A stretch of 34,193 bases of DNA from the NCBI GenBank assembly GCA_903911305.1, contig CAIWDB010000333.1, positions 1 through 34,193 of the forward strand. The letters are read 5' to 3'. The number at the start of each line of letters is the position of its first letter. Position 1 is the stretch's first letter. The position numbers were made by a program, and so were the translations under genes. This DNA is from an uncultured Methylococcaceae bacterium. GTDB taxonomy: Bacteria > Pseudomonadota > Gammaproteobacteria > Methylococcales > Methylococcaceae. Below, in pieces: positions 24,154 to 32,830 of this stretch. The notes beneath the pieces were generated by a model. It saw only the letters and a program-made list of their open reading frames with translations, searched no databases and was not told where the DNA came from.

Positions 24154-25227
24154 ATGCCATTAGTCGCCCACAACCAACTCCCTGCCTTCGATGATTTGAA
24201 ACAGGAAGGTGAAACCGTCATACCCGGCGATCTTGCCATTCATCAAGACATACGGGAACTCCACATTGGCTTGCTCAATCTGATGCCGGACGCGGCCTTG
24301 ACTGCCACGGAGCGGCAGTTTTTGCGCCTGATCAATGATAGCAACCAGATTGCGCAGTTCTATGTCCATTTATTCACGCTGCCTGAATTGCCTAGAAGTC
24401 AGGAAGGATTGGCCCATGTCCAAGCCTATTACGAAACCTTTGAGCAAATCCAAGCCTCGGGATTGGATGCATTGATTGTAACCGGAGCCAACGTCACTCA
24501 ACCGGGCCTTTCCAAAGAGGCATTTTGGAACCCTTTGGTCGAAGTGGTCGATTGGGCTTATGAAAATGTCACATCGACTTTGTTTTCTTGCCTGACCACC
24601 CATGCCACGTTACAGTTTCGCTACGGACAGACACGTCGACGCTTACCCGAAAAGCGCTGGGGGGTGTTTCCGCATCGGTTGACGGTCAGGAATCATCCAC
24701 TCGTGGTGGGGGTCAATACTCGTTTTGATGTGCCGCACTCGCGCTTCAATGAAATTGGCCGTGACCAGTTTGAGGCGGCCGGACTGCATGTGCTAGTAGA
24801 AAGTGATGAGGCGGGTGTGCATCTGGCGGTTAGCCAAGATGGTTTCAGGCTGGTATTTTTCCAAGGACACCCGGAATACGACACGATAAGCTTATTAAAG
24901 GAATACAAGCGTGAGGTGATGTTGTTTAGCTCAGGTGCCAGGGACGACTATCCTCCGTTTCCGGAAAATTATTTCTCGCCCTTGTCGCAGGCAATTCTCG
25001 ACGAATATGCAGAATTGGTCATTTCCGCCAAAAAGGACAATATCCCGCCCCCGCGGTTTCCCGAGGGCTTGATCGTACCCAAACTGGATAACACTTGGCA
25101 CGATACGGCGGAGGCAATATTGAATAATTGGGTGGGTAAAGTTTACCAAACCACGAACCAAGACCGGGCAAAGCCATTTATGGAGGGAGTCAACCCTGAA
25201 GATCCCTTGGGCTTATATGGGGGTTAG
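24154..25227 (+). CDS. metA: Homoserine O-acyltransferase MetA
   Basis: Encodes 357 residues. It belongs to the MetA (glutamine-amidotransferase-like) family, which acylates homoserine in the first dedicated step of methionine synthesis, in the cytoplasm. LNLMPDA near residue 42 and FLRLI match the family N-terminus. The catalytic Cys146 lies in FSCLTTHA, and His239 and Glu241 in FQGHPEYD complete the active site. The residue aligned with the acyl-donor discriminator (Gly111 in E. coli succinyltransferase, Glu in acetyltransferases) is Thr115 in TGANVTQP, so the donor, succinyl- or acetyl-CoA, cannot be called with confidence. Confidence 0.92.
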   Translation: MPLVAHNQLPAFDDLKQEGETVIPGDLAIHQDIRELHIGLLNLMPDAALTATERQFLRLINDSNQIAQFYVHLFTLPELPRSQEGLAHVQAYYETFEQIQASGLDALIVTGANVTQPGLSKEAFWNPLVEVVDWAYENVTSTLFSCLTTHATLQFRYGQTRRRLPEKRWGVFPHRLTVRNHPLVVGVNTRFDVPHSRFNEIGRDQFEAAGLHVLVESDEAGVHLAVSQDGFRLVFFQGHPEYDTISLLKEYKREVMLFSSGARDDYPPFPENYFSPLSQAILDEYAELVISAKKDNIPPPRFPEGLIVPKLDNTWHDTAEAILNNWVGKVYQTTNQDRAKPFMEGVNPEDPLGLYGG

Positions 25228-25233
25228 CTGCTT

Positions 25234-25266
25234 AGGCCGGGCTAGATTTCAAAACCGGCCGGCCTT
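25234..25266 (+). terminator. Weak terminator-like hairpin after metA
   Basis: AGGCCGG (25234-25240) pairs with CCGGCCT (25259-25265), separated by 18 bases and followed by only two T, 7 bp beyond the metA stop codon. It is GC-rich but lacks a good U-tract. Confidence 0.3.
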
Positions 25267-25357
25267 GCTGAGTGAAACTAGGCGCATTCATTTACGTTAC
25301 AATATAGACTTTCTCATACCTTAACGTATCCCCGTCATTTCCCTTTTGCGTAATATC

Positions 25358-25678
25358 ATGCAACAAATCAGCCCAATCGAATTAAACAAGCGCTTACATT
25401 CTGATAGTCCTCCGCCGCTGCTATTGGATGTTCGTGAGCCACTTGAATTCGCACATTGTCACATTGAGGGCAGCGTGAACATGCCCATGAACCAAGTCTT
25501 CTCTGGCTATGCCGCATTGGACTCGCAACGGGAAACCGTGGTTGTCTGCCATCACGGCATGAGAAGCGCTCAAATTACCAATTTTCTGCTAAACCATGGA
25601 TTCACTAACATCGCTAATTTGACCGGCGGTGTCGCTGCTTGGGCTAGTTTGGTTGATCCGACAATGCCTACTTATTAA
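25358..25678 (+). CDS. Single-domain rhodanese (sulfurtransferase)
   Basis: Encodes 106 residues from the ATG at 25358; the TTG at 25346 is a less likely start. It is a single rhodanese domain with [20 protein letters not shown] at the N-terminus, the catalytic Cys in [11 protein letters not shown] and [10 protein letters not shown] at the end. The persulfide on this Cys transfers sulfane sulfur in the cytoplasm. The active-site loop CHHGMRS is the form common in GlpE/PspE-like proteins. Its stop overlaps the start of dtd by one base (TAATG), so the two are translationally coupled. Confidence 0.92.
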   Translation: MQQISPIELNKRLHSDSPPPLLLDVREPLEFAHCHIEGSVNMPMNQVFSGYAALDSQRETVVVCHHGMRSAQITNFLLNHGFTNIANLTGGVAAWASLVDPTMPTY

Positions 25679-26133
25679 TGATCAGTGTAATCCAGCGTGT
25701 CACACAAGCCGAGGTAAGCATCAACGGGACCAGTGTGGGCCGAATGGGTCGCGGCATCTTGGCCTTGGTGGCAGTGGAGCGAGGCGATACCGAGGCACAA
25801 GCGCAGCGCTTGGCCGAGCGCATCTTGGGTTACCGGATTTTTCCTGATGCCGATGACAAGATGAATCTGAGCCTAGCGGATATTGATGGCGAGTTAATGT
25901 TAGTTTCCCAATTTACCTTGGCCGCCGACACCCGAAAAGGCGCACGACCCAGCTTCACACCTGCCGCCTCGCCAGAGGAAGGTTTACGCTTGTTTGAATA
26001 CTTTGTGGGAGTGGTCAGGGAAAGGCATCCAAACACTCAAACCGGGCAGTTCGGTGCGGACATGCAAGTTTCGCTGATCAATGACGGGCCGGTGACTTTT
26101 TCCCTCCGCGCCCCACCCGCTCAAGCGATCTGA
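25678..26133 (+). CDS. dtd: D-aminoacyl-tRNA deacylase
   Basis: Encodes 151 residues, slightly longer than the ~145 usual. It hydrolyses D-amino acids and glycine from mischarged tRNAs, a proofreading step in the cytoplasm. The signature [17 protein letters not shown] and the cross-subunit NDGPVTF Gly-Pro motif, which excludes L-amino acids, are both present. The N-terminus [13 protein letters not shown] is canonical. It starts within the stop codon of the rhodanese gene. The last few residues (PPAQAI) extend beyond the usual end. Confidence 0.96.
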   Translation: MISVIQRVTQAEVSINGTSVGRMGRGILALVAVERGDTEAQAQRLAERILGYRIFPDADDKMNLSLADIDGELMLVSQFTLAADTRKGARPSFTPAASPEEGLRLFEYFVGVVRERHPNTQTGQFGADMQVSLINDGPVTFSLRAPPAQAI

Positions 26134-26234
26134 CAGGACTGACGTTACCTACACTAGCCGTGTTAATGCAAGCTCTTTGACGTCGCTCAGGACAGGCTTT
26201 GACGCTCCCATCCCAAGCCGCTGCGAAACATCAG

Positions 26235-26963
26235 TTAGATGTAGAGCGGTGCCATTTTCCGCCATGCCGAGGCTCGATGCGCCCTGCCGTCCCAAATGTG
26301 CAATGCATGATGAATGCCTTTTTCCCCCAACACACGGCTTAAATGTAGGTTGTTATCTAAGAAAGGATCGTCCCGCCCGATGGTTAGAACAATGTCCATA
26401 TCGCGTAAATGCTGTAATCTGTGTTCGCAATGTAAATTAGGAAGATAATGGCTGGGATTGTGGAAGTAGATATTTTCGTCATGATAGCCATCAAACAAAT
26501 CCCTGAAAGATTCAATATTGAGTGATAGATCGTAGCGGCCGGAAAAAGCGGACAACTTCCTGAATAAATGGGGATGCCGAAATGCGATATTCGTGGCATG
26601 GAACGCGCCAAGGCTGGAACCATGCGCGATAGTGCAAGTGTGCGGGTTGATGGATGACATCAAGGGCAATACTTCGTTGAGGATATAATCCTCAAATTGC
26701 ATATGGCGGCGAATACGGTCAGCCGGGTGACGCCAGAAGCAATATAAACTCTCATGATCGACACTATCCACGCAAAACAACTGGATTTGCCCCGAATTGA
26801 TTTTGTGCGACAAAGAACCCACGATGCCAATATTCTCATACTCAAAAAAGCGTCCATCGCGGGTAGGGAAGACCAGCGCCTTCGCCCCGGCATGGCCGAA
26901 GACCAACAACTCCATGTCGCGTTCCATTCGATGGCTAAACCAACGGTGATATTCTCTTTTCAT
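26235..26963 (-). CDS. Esterase-like alpha/beta hydrolase
   Basis: Encodes 242 residues. The nucleophile elbow is AHGSSLGAFHA, with a Ser in G-x-S-x-G. A plausible acid is Asp in IGRDDPFLDN, and a His lies near the end in WDGRAHRASAW. There is no signal peptide, so it is cytoplasmic. It resembles the esterase-D-like/putative esterase group (short-chain acyl esters), but the substrate is unknown. Its start overlaps the stop of the neighbouring hydrolase gene (26960-27916) by four bases, so the two are expressed as a unit. Confidence 0.82.
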   Translation of the reverse strand: MKREYHRWFSHRMERDMELLVFGHAGAKALVFPTRDGRFFEYENIGIVGSLSHKINSGQIQLFCVDSVDHESLYCFWRHPADRIRRHMQFEDYILNEVLPLMSSINPHTCTIAHGSSLGAFHATNIAFRHPHLFRKLSAFSGRYDLSLNIESFRDLFDGYHDENIYFHNPSHYLPNLHCEHRLQHLRDMDIVLTIGRDDPFLDNNLHLSRVLGEKGIHHALHIWDGRAHRASAWRKMAPLYI

Positions 26964-27916
26964 AGCGGATCGAAAAAGGTTTTCAGTTCATTCAGTAGTT
27001 TGGATTCCTGCTCTTCACGCCCCGGAAAATCGAAATGACCGGCTGTCGCCACAAACAATTGCTTTGGCCCGGTCAGTCCATTGTATACGGCAAATTGACC
27101 GGGCGGTGCCACCACCGGGTCGAAGAGGGCCGCAGCAACATGCACGGGAATCGAAATATGTTGAGCGGACAAAGCCGCATCATAATACTGTAATGTGTCC
27201 ATTACGTTACCATGCCTCCTGTGGTACATCGACACTGCAGCCCCGCTGCCCGTCGTCGCCAGCCCTAAACGCAAAGCTTGGCAACCAAAACTGGGAACGT
27301 TCAAAGCCGCCAACTGAATGCGAGGGTCCCACGCGACTGCCATGGCGCCTATGCCGCCGCCAAAGCTAGTGCCTTGATAGCCGATATGTCCTTCAAGTTC
27401 CGGGCAAATTTGCAAGAGGGCAGACACCGCAATCCAAATATCTTCAACACATCCGCCTAAGATGTAACGATCCGGCTTGTCGATGTCGTGCAAGACATGA
27501 TAAGCCGGGTTGCTGGAAACCCCATGACAGGCACTGCGGGACAAGCCCCTGAAACAAGGGAAGATAAAAGCAGTGTCCCTGCTAGGAAAATCAAAATCCG
27601 GCGCGTCCCTCCCTCCATAACCATGACCGATGACCATGCCCTTGCGGGGGCGACTTGCCTTGGGAGTAAGCAACCAACCGCCAATGCTAAAACTATCGGT
27701 GGATTGGTAAACAATGTCCCTGACTGCAAAATCGGCATGGCAAGCTTTATCTTCGGATAGTTTGATGTCAGAATTTGCCATAAGGGCCTTGCCATAACGG
27801 GATTGCCAAAATTGCTGGAAGTCGTCAGGCTCAGTTGGAATAGGCACTTTGAGCAGGGTCTCCAAGCAATATCCATAGCTAGGGTCAAAATGATACGAAT
27901 GATTCAACAATGACAT
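26960..27916 (-). CDS. Acetylxylan-esterase (AXE1)-type alpha/beta hydrolase
   Basis: Encodes 318 residues. The family layout is clear: GWLLTPKASRPRKGMVIGHG, the nucleophile elbow YQGTSFGGGIG, a likely acid Asp in LFDPVVAP and the His in ATAGHFDFPG. Members deacetylate sugars, xylan oligomers or cephalosporin C; the real substrate is not predictable here. There is no signal peptide. It is the first gene of a two-hydrolase operon, overlapping the next by four bases (ATGA). Confidence 0.86.
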   Translation of the reverse strand: MSLLNHSYHFDPSYGYCLETLLKVPIPTEPDDFQQFWQSRYGKALMANSDIKLSEDKACHADFAVRDIVYQSTDSFSIGGWLLTPKASRPRKGMVIGHGYGGRDAPDFDFPSRDTAFIFPCFRGLSRSACHGVSSNPAYHVLHDIDKPDRYILGGCVEDIWIAVSALLQICPELEGHIGYQGTSFGGGIGAMAVAWDPRIQLAALNVPSFGCQALRLGLATTGSGAAVSMYHRRHGNVMDTLQYYDAALSAQHISIPVHVAAALFDPVVAPPGQFAVYNGLTGPKQLFVATAGHFDFPGREEQESKLLNELKTFFDPL

Positions 27917-28116
27917 GGTTGTGTGGAAAAACAGGGCTGAGGTTCAATGGATTGTAACGATGTGAGAAGTTTCAATTCGATTGCTGAACTATTTCTTTCG
28001 ATACAAAGTAGCATGGCAAAGACTATTGTAGGACGGCAACCCCTTGCCAACATGGGCAATTTGTCAAACACTAAGTTTTACGAGTTTCTGCTTTTGAAAT
28101 GACAACATAAAAACAC

Positions 28117-28145
28117 TTGCAAAACCCGCGCCTAAACGATATACT
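28117..28145 (+). promoter_or_regulatory. Sigma70 promoter of the initiator tRNA
   Basis: TTGCAA (28117-28122) and TATACT (28140-28145) are separated by exactly 17 bp. The transcription start would fall near 28152, just before the tRNA 5' end at 28158. Confidence 0.7.
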
Positions 28146-28157
28146 TCTTCACATCAA

Positions 28158-28234
<77 letters not shown>

Positions 28235-28242
28235 AATAAAAC

Positions 28243-28276
28243 AAAGGCTTACAGTTTTATAACTGTAAGCCTTTTT
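28243..28276 (+). terminator. Strong Rho-independent terminator of tRNA
   Basis: AAAGGCTTACAGTT (28243-28256) pairs perfectly with AACTGTAAGCCTTT (28261-28274) around the loop TTAT, giving a 14-bp stem whose distal arm runs into a T-tract. It lies 9 bp beyond the tRNA CCA. Confidence 0.9.
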
Positions 28277-28538
28277 GTTTTGAACCTAGCCAGTAGGGAA
28301 AAATTAGAGGGCTTAAGTGAACCTCGAAAAACTGGTTACATTTTCAATTGAAATCTCCGGAAAAATCTCTCTTTGTAATATTCCTGTAATATTTTAAGGC
28401 TATAATCCCCTATTTAATTTTGGCAAACTTCAAGCTAGACATAATTTTTCTTTGACTGATCCCGAAATGATGCATGAGTAATCTTGAAAGCATTTGATAG
28501 GGATTTATAAATTTCTCCTATATAGCATAACCCCTGCC

Positions 28539-31500
28539 ATGGAACAGTCATCCACTCCAATCGACCCTCCCGCCATCGTTTCCATCGTCCACTCCGCAGG
28601 TCAAGGCAGGGTTCGCTTGCGTGTGCAAGGTTTATACCGCTCCGACAAGTTAAAGCATGACTTGGAAAAAGCGTTGTCACGCCATCTCGTGATCCAAGAA
28701 GTAAGGGCGAATAGCCTGACCGGCAATGTGTTAGTTCAATATCCAGCCGATCAAGATCAAGATGCGATTGTAATGGAAGTTGACAGCATCGCCCGCCGAT
28801 GCCTGAACGGACGGATTGTGTCCATTTCCAAGCCAAAACCCCGCCCATTTACTGCGAAACCCGCGCACGCAAAGCTAAAAAGGAATGATGATGGCTTGTC
28901 TTTTACTGAGCGGTTTAAAGCTCAGTTCAACAAGTCGAATCCTTATGTAGAGGTCATGCCCAGCCAGCCTGTCCCCAAGCATTCTTGGCACAAGCTGGAT
29001 ACGCGCGAAGCGATGGCACGGCTGGACACTTCTAAAGTGGGTTTATCGGTCGTTGAGGCAGGGCATCGTTTACAAATATTTGGCCCAAACCGGCTTGCCG
29101 AGAACAAGCGCCGATCAACCTTGGAGATGTTTACAGAGCAACTTGCCAACCCTGCCATGCTGATGCTGGGAGTGTCGGCAGTGGTTTCGGTGGCGACGGG
29201 TGGACTGATTGATGCCGCTGTGATCGTCAGTGCCGTGTTAATGAATGCCATCATCGGCTATGTGACGGAAAGTTCATCGGAACGCACGATCAGTGCGTTA
29301 GGGTCAATGGCTCCAACCCATGCCAATGTTATTCGGGATGGCAAACAGTTCACTGTTCCTATTGAGGAAATCGTGATTGGCGATTTGCTGCTGCTGACGC
29401 CTGGTTCCTATGTACCCGCCGATGCCAGACTTTTAAAGAGTAGCCGACTGACTGTTGACGAGTCGGCCTTGACGGGCGAGTCCATGCCAGTCGGCAAGCA
29501 CTGGGATTTCATCGCCCCGGAAGATACGCCTTTAGCCGACCGCAAAAACATGCTGCACATGGGTACGATAGTCACTGGCGGCAGCGGGCAGGCACTGGTC
29601 GCGGCGACTGGAAAGAACACCGAAATTGGCTTGATCCAATCCTTGGTCGGCGAAGTGAAGCCACCGGACACCTTGCTCCAGCGTCAGCTTGACGATCTGA
29701 ATGGGAATCTGGCGAAGACCTGTGGAATCCTCTGTGTCGGTGTGTTTGGTTTGGGGGTTTTGCGTGGCTACTCATGGCTGCAAATGCTGTCCTCATCCAT
29801 TTCGCTGGCGGTTGCCGCCATCCCCGAGGGCTTGCCGGCGGTGGCAACGACGACTCTAGCCATTGGCATTCGCAACTCGCACCGGGAAAAAGTTTTGATC
29901 CGGCAATTGGGCGCAGTGGAAAGCCTGGGTTCTGTGCAAGTGATCTGCTTGGATAAGACCGGCACCTTGACCATGAACAAGATGAAGGCAGTGACACTGC
30001 GCACCGCGGGTCATACTGTCGCCATCACCGATGAACGATTCGAGGTTAGAGGCCAAACCATCAACCCACTGGAGCAACCAGAAATCAAAAAACTGCTGGA
30101 AATCGTTTGTCTGTGCAGCGAAGTCAAATTCGTAGGTTCCTCTGTAACCCCCGCATTGGAAGGTTCGCCAACCGAAAGTGCGATGGTGGAAGCCACGATG
30201 AACGCTGGGGAAAATGTAAGGGTTCTACGCGATGCCCATCCAGTGATCAAAACCACGCACCGTGCGGAAAACCGTCCTTATATGATGACGGTTCATGAAA
30301 CCACAGACGGTAGATTGCTGTTTGCGATGAAGGGAAGCCCGGGTGATGTGCTGGCGCTTTGCCAGTGGCGACAGCACGAAGGCGAGATGGAAGAACTCGA
30401 CGAAAACATAAGGGATCGCATCATTGAACGCAACGACCGACTGGCGGGTGATGCCCTCAGAGTGTTAGGCGTTGCCTACGCATACGTGGACAAGACCGAA
30501 GATTTGAAGACACCCCCGCTAGTTTGGCTTGGCCTGATAGGAATGGAGGACTCCATCAGACCTGACATGGATCGCTTGATGGCGGAATTCCATAGTGCCG
30601 GGGTCAGAACCGTGATGATTACGGGCGACCAAAGTGCCACAGCCTATTCAGTCGGCAGTCGTCTGGGGTTGAGTGGGGACGCACCACTGGAAATCATTGA
30701 TTCGGCCAATTTGGATAAACTTGATCCCGAAATTCTCAAAGGCGTGATCAAAAATACCTCTGTATTTGCCCGCGTCAGCCCCGCTCATAAATTGAAAATT
30801 GTGCAGGCATTGCAGGATGCCGGACATGTGGTGGCGATGACAGGTGATGGTGTCAATGATGGGCCCGCATTAAAGGCGGCGGACATTGGTGTGGCAATGG
30901 GCGATCAAGGCACGGATGTGGCTCGCTCGGTCGCTGATGTGGTGCTGGAAGACGACAACCTTCACACGATGATCATTGCCATTCGTCAAGGTCGCACCAT
31001 TTATAGCAACATTCGTAAAAGCTTGCGTTTTCTATTATCAACCAACCTCAGCGAAATTGAATTGGCAATTCTCACCATGGCGCTTGGCATGGGTGAAGCG
31101 CTCAACCCCCTTCAATTGTTATGGATTAATATGGTGGCCGACATTGCCCCGGCGATGGCTTTGGCCTTGGAACCACCTGAACAGGATGTGCTAAAACAAC
31201 CACCCCGTGACCCGGAACGTGCCATTATTAACGGTTCAGACTTCCGCCGCCTGTTGCGTGAATCCCTATTTATCACCGGCGGCTCCCTTGGTGTTTATAC
31301 GCTGAGCCGGTTGCGCTACGGGCCTGGCTTGCAAGCCAGTTCCAATACGTTTCTCGCCTTTACTTTGGCGAAATTTCTACATGCCCTCAGTTGCCGTTCT
31401 GAAGACACCACCGTTCTTGACCGAGATCGTCCAGCCAATCCACATATGGTCACCGCCTTGGCCGGCACCTTGGCCATCCAAGCGTTGGCGACCTTCGTTC

Positions 31501-31649
31501 CGCAACTTCGAAGCTTGCTGCGCCTGACACCCTTAGGCTTGGTGGATATCCCGCTTATCTTGGCGGGCGCTAGCATTCCCTTTGTACTTAATGAATCGAC
31601 TAAGCGCATCACCCAACAAACGCGCAAGAGTGGAGACTCAAACCCATGA
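28539..31649 (+). CDS. P2-type cation-transporting ATPase with HMA-like N-terminus
   Basis: Encodes 1036 residues from the ATG at 28539; an upstream in-frame ATG at 28494 gives 1051 but lies in AT-rich leader-like DNA. Residues ~10-95 resemble an HMA-like domain (GQGRVRLRVQGLYR; EVRANSLTGNVLVQY) without a CxxC metal site. The core is a calcium-type P-ATPase: LTGES in the actuator domain, phosphorylated Asp472 in DKTGTLT, TGDGVNDGPALKAADIG, and AAIPEGLPAV in TM4. TM5 has NLSEIE and TM6 INMVADIAP, keeping the Asn/Glu/Asp liganding positions of SERCA but with Ala for Thr799. It probably exports Ca2+ or Mn2+. Its stop overlaps the next gene by four bases. Confidence 0.9.
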   Translation: MEQSSTPIDPPAIVSIVHSAGQGRVRLRVQGLYRSDKLKHDLEKALSRHLVIQEVRANSLTGNVLVQYPADQDQDAIVMEVDSIARRCLNGRIVSISKPKPRPFTAKPAHAKLKRNDDGLSFTERFKAQFNKSNPYVEVMPSQPVPKHSWHKLDTREAMARLDTSKVGLSVVEAGHRLQIFGPNRLAENKRRSTLEMFTEQLANPAMLMLGVSAVVSVATGGLIDAAVIVSAVLMNAIIGYVTESSSERTISALGSMAPTHANVIRDGKQFTVPIEEIVIGDLLLLTPGSYVPADARLLKSSRLTVDESALTGESMPVGKHWDFIAPEDTPLADRKNMLHMGTIVTGGSGQALVAATGKNTEIGLIQSLVGEVKPPDTLLQRQLDDLNGNLAKTCGILCVGVFGLGVLRGYSWLQMLSSSISLAVAAIPEGLPAVATTTLAIGIRNSHREKVLIRQLGAVESLGSVQVICLDKTGTLTMNKMKAVTLRTAGHTVAITDERFEVRGQTINPLEQPEIKKLLEIVCLCSEVKFVGSSVTPALEGSPTESAMVEATMNAGENVRVLRDAHPVIKTTHRAENRPYMMTVHETTDGRLLFAMKGSPGDVLALCQWRQHEGEMEELDENIRDRIIERNDRLAGDALRVLGVAYAYVDKTEDLKTPPLVWLGLIGMEDSIRPDMDRLMAEFHSAGVRTVMITGDQSATAYSVGSRLGLSGDAPLEIIDSANLDKLDPEILKGVIKNTSVFARVSPAHKLKIVQALQDAGHVVAMTGDGVNDGPALKAADIGVAMGDQGTDVARSVADVVLEDDNLHTMIIAIRQGRTIYSNIRKSLRFLLSTNLSEIELAILTMALGMGEALNPLQLLWINMVADIAPAMALALEPPEQDVLKQPPRDPERAIINGSDFRRLLRESLFITGGSLGVYTLSRLRYGPGLQASSNTFLAFTLAKFLHALSCRSEDTTVLDRDRPANPHMVTALAGTLAIQALATFVPQLRSLLRLTPLGLVDIPLILAGASIPFVLNESTKRITQQTRKSGDSNP

Positions 31650-32830
31650 AACAAAATTTTTTATTTACTTCCGAAGCGGTTGCCGAGGGTCATCCTGACC
31701 GGCTCTGCGATATTATCAGCGATACGGTCGTAGACCGTTTTTTGCGCCAAGACCCCTATTCGCGCATTGTCACCGAATGCGCTCTGTCCAAAGGCGTGGT
31801 GTTTATGGCAGCGCGGTTCGCTTCCACCGCCAATGTCGATTTACCCGATGTGGCACGGTCGGTGATCGGGCCTGTCGGTTATCGACCTGAAGATTTCAAC
31901 GCGACTGACTGCACGGTAGTCACCAGCCTCATCACCATGCCGCCCGAGCATCGCGCCAAGGCCAACGAGTTGGAAATGACAGATAACGAAATCGAACATT
32001 TCCCGGCCTCTCACCAAGCCACCATCTTCGGCTTTGCCTGCAATCAAACACCGGAGTTCATGCCACTCCCCATCGTTTTGGCCAATCGTTTGGTGCGCAA
32101 GCTGAGCTTGGCCCGACGTAAAGAAATTAACTACTTGTCGCCGGATTGCACGGTTCAAGTTGGCATCGTCTACGAAAATGCCAAGCCAGTGCGCATTCAC
32201 AGCATTACTATCGTCGCTGGTTTCCAGTTTCGGGTAAAAGTTGACCCGGTTATCCTGAGGGAAGACTTGTTCCATCATGTCATCAATCCAGTGTTGTCCG
32301 CCGGGCCGCTGGGCATTGATGAGGGAACCGAAGTCTTTATCAATCCTCAAGGCATCTTCCCTAAAAGTGGGCCGGCTTACCATTCTGGCATGACTGGCAG
32401 GAAATCCGCCGGCGACACCTACGGCGGATATGCCCGGCATAATGGCGCCGCCTTGAGCGGCAAGGACCCATCAAGAATTGATCGCATCGGCGTTTACGCC
32501 GCCCGATATGCCGCCAAAAACATCGTTGCCGCCGGGTTGGCGGAAGAATGTGAAGTTCAACTCAGTTATTCCATCGGCCATGCCGCCCCGGTTAGTATCC
32601 AAGTGCAGACTTTTGGCACTGGCATTATCTCCGACACTGACATCAAGCATCGGATTGAAAGCAACTTCGACTTTCGCGTTGGGGCGATTATTCGGGATTT
32701 TAAACTGCGCTATTTGCCTTTGGATCATGCCACTGGCTTCTATGGAAGATTGCCTGCCCACGGTCATTTTGCCAATGCACAATTGGATTTGCCTTGGGAG
32801 AGGATGGACAAATGCAGTTTATTAAAATAA
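31646..32830 (+). CDS. Divergent MetK-like (S-adenosylmethionine synthetase family) protein
   Basis: Encodes 394 residues, full length for MetK. The three-domain sequence is recognisable: TSEAVAEGHPDRLCDIISD, IFGFACNQTPEFMPLPIVLA, MTGRKSAGDTYGGYARHNGA and GKDPSRIDR. Against E. coli MetK several key positions differ: Lys17 to Arg19, Asp118 to His123, Lys165 to Thr169, Asp238 to His246, Lys269 to Arg277. Arg252, Lys253, Lys273 and Asp279 are kept. Loss of the Lys165 and two Asp positions makes normal S-adenosylmethionine synthesis doubtful. It overlaps the ATPase gene upstream by 4 bp and the antiporter downstream by 19 bp, so it probably acts with cation transport. It may be a regulator, a nucleotide sensor or an altered enzyme; the housekeeping metK is presumably elsewhere. 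Confidence 0.85.
   Translation: MKQNFLFTSEAVAEGHPDRLCDIISDTVVDRFLRQDPYSRIVTECALSKGVVFMAARFASTANVDLPDVARSVIGPVGYRPEDFNATDCTVVTSLITMPPEHRAKANELEMTDNEIEHFPASHQATIFGFACNQTPEFMPLPIVLANRLVRKLSLARRKEINYLSPDCTVQVGIVYENAKPVRIHSITIVAGFQFRVKVDPVILREDLFHHVINPVLSAGPLGIDEGTEVFINPQGIFPKSGPAYHSGMTGRKSAGDTYGGYARHNGAALSGKDPSRIDRIGVYAARYAAKNIVAAGLAEECEVQLSYSIGHAAPVSIQVQTFGTGIISDTDIKHRIESNFDFRVGAIIRDFKLRYLPLDHATGFYGRLPAHGHFANAQLDLPWERMDKCSLLK

Noticed and set aside
28275-28538. A metal riboswitch (yybP-ykoY or similar) before the P-type ATPase
   Set aside because: The leader is AT-rich with a doubled TGTAATATT and a TATAAT, but I could not trace the conserved riboswitch core. A covariance-model search would decide.
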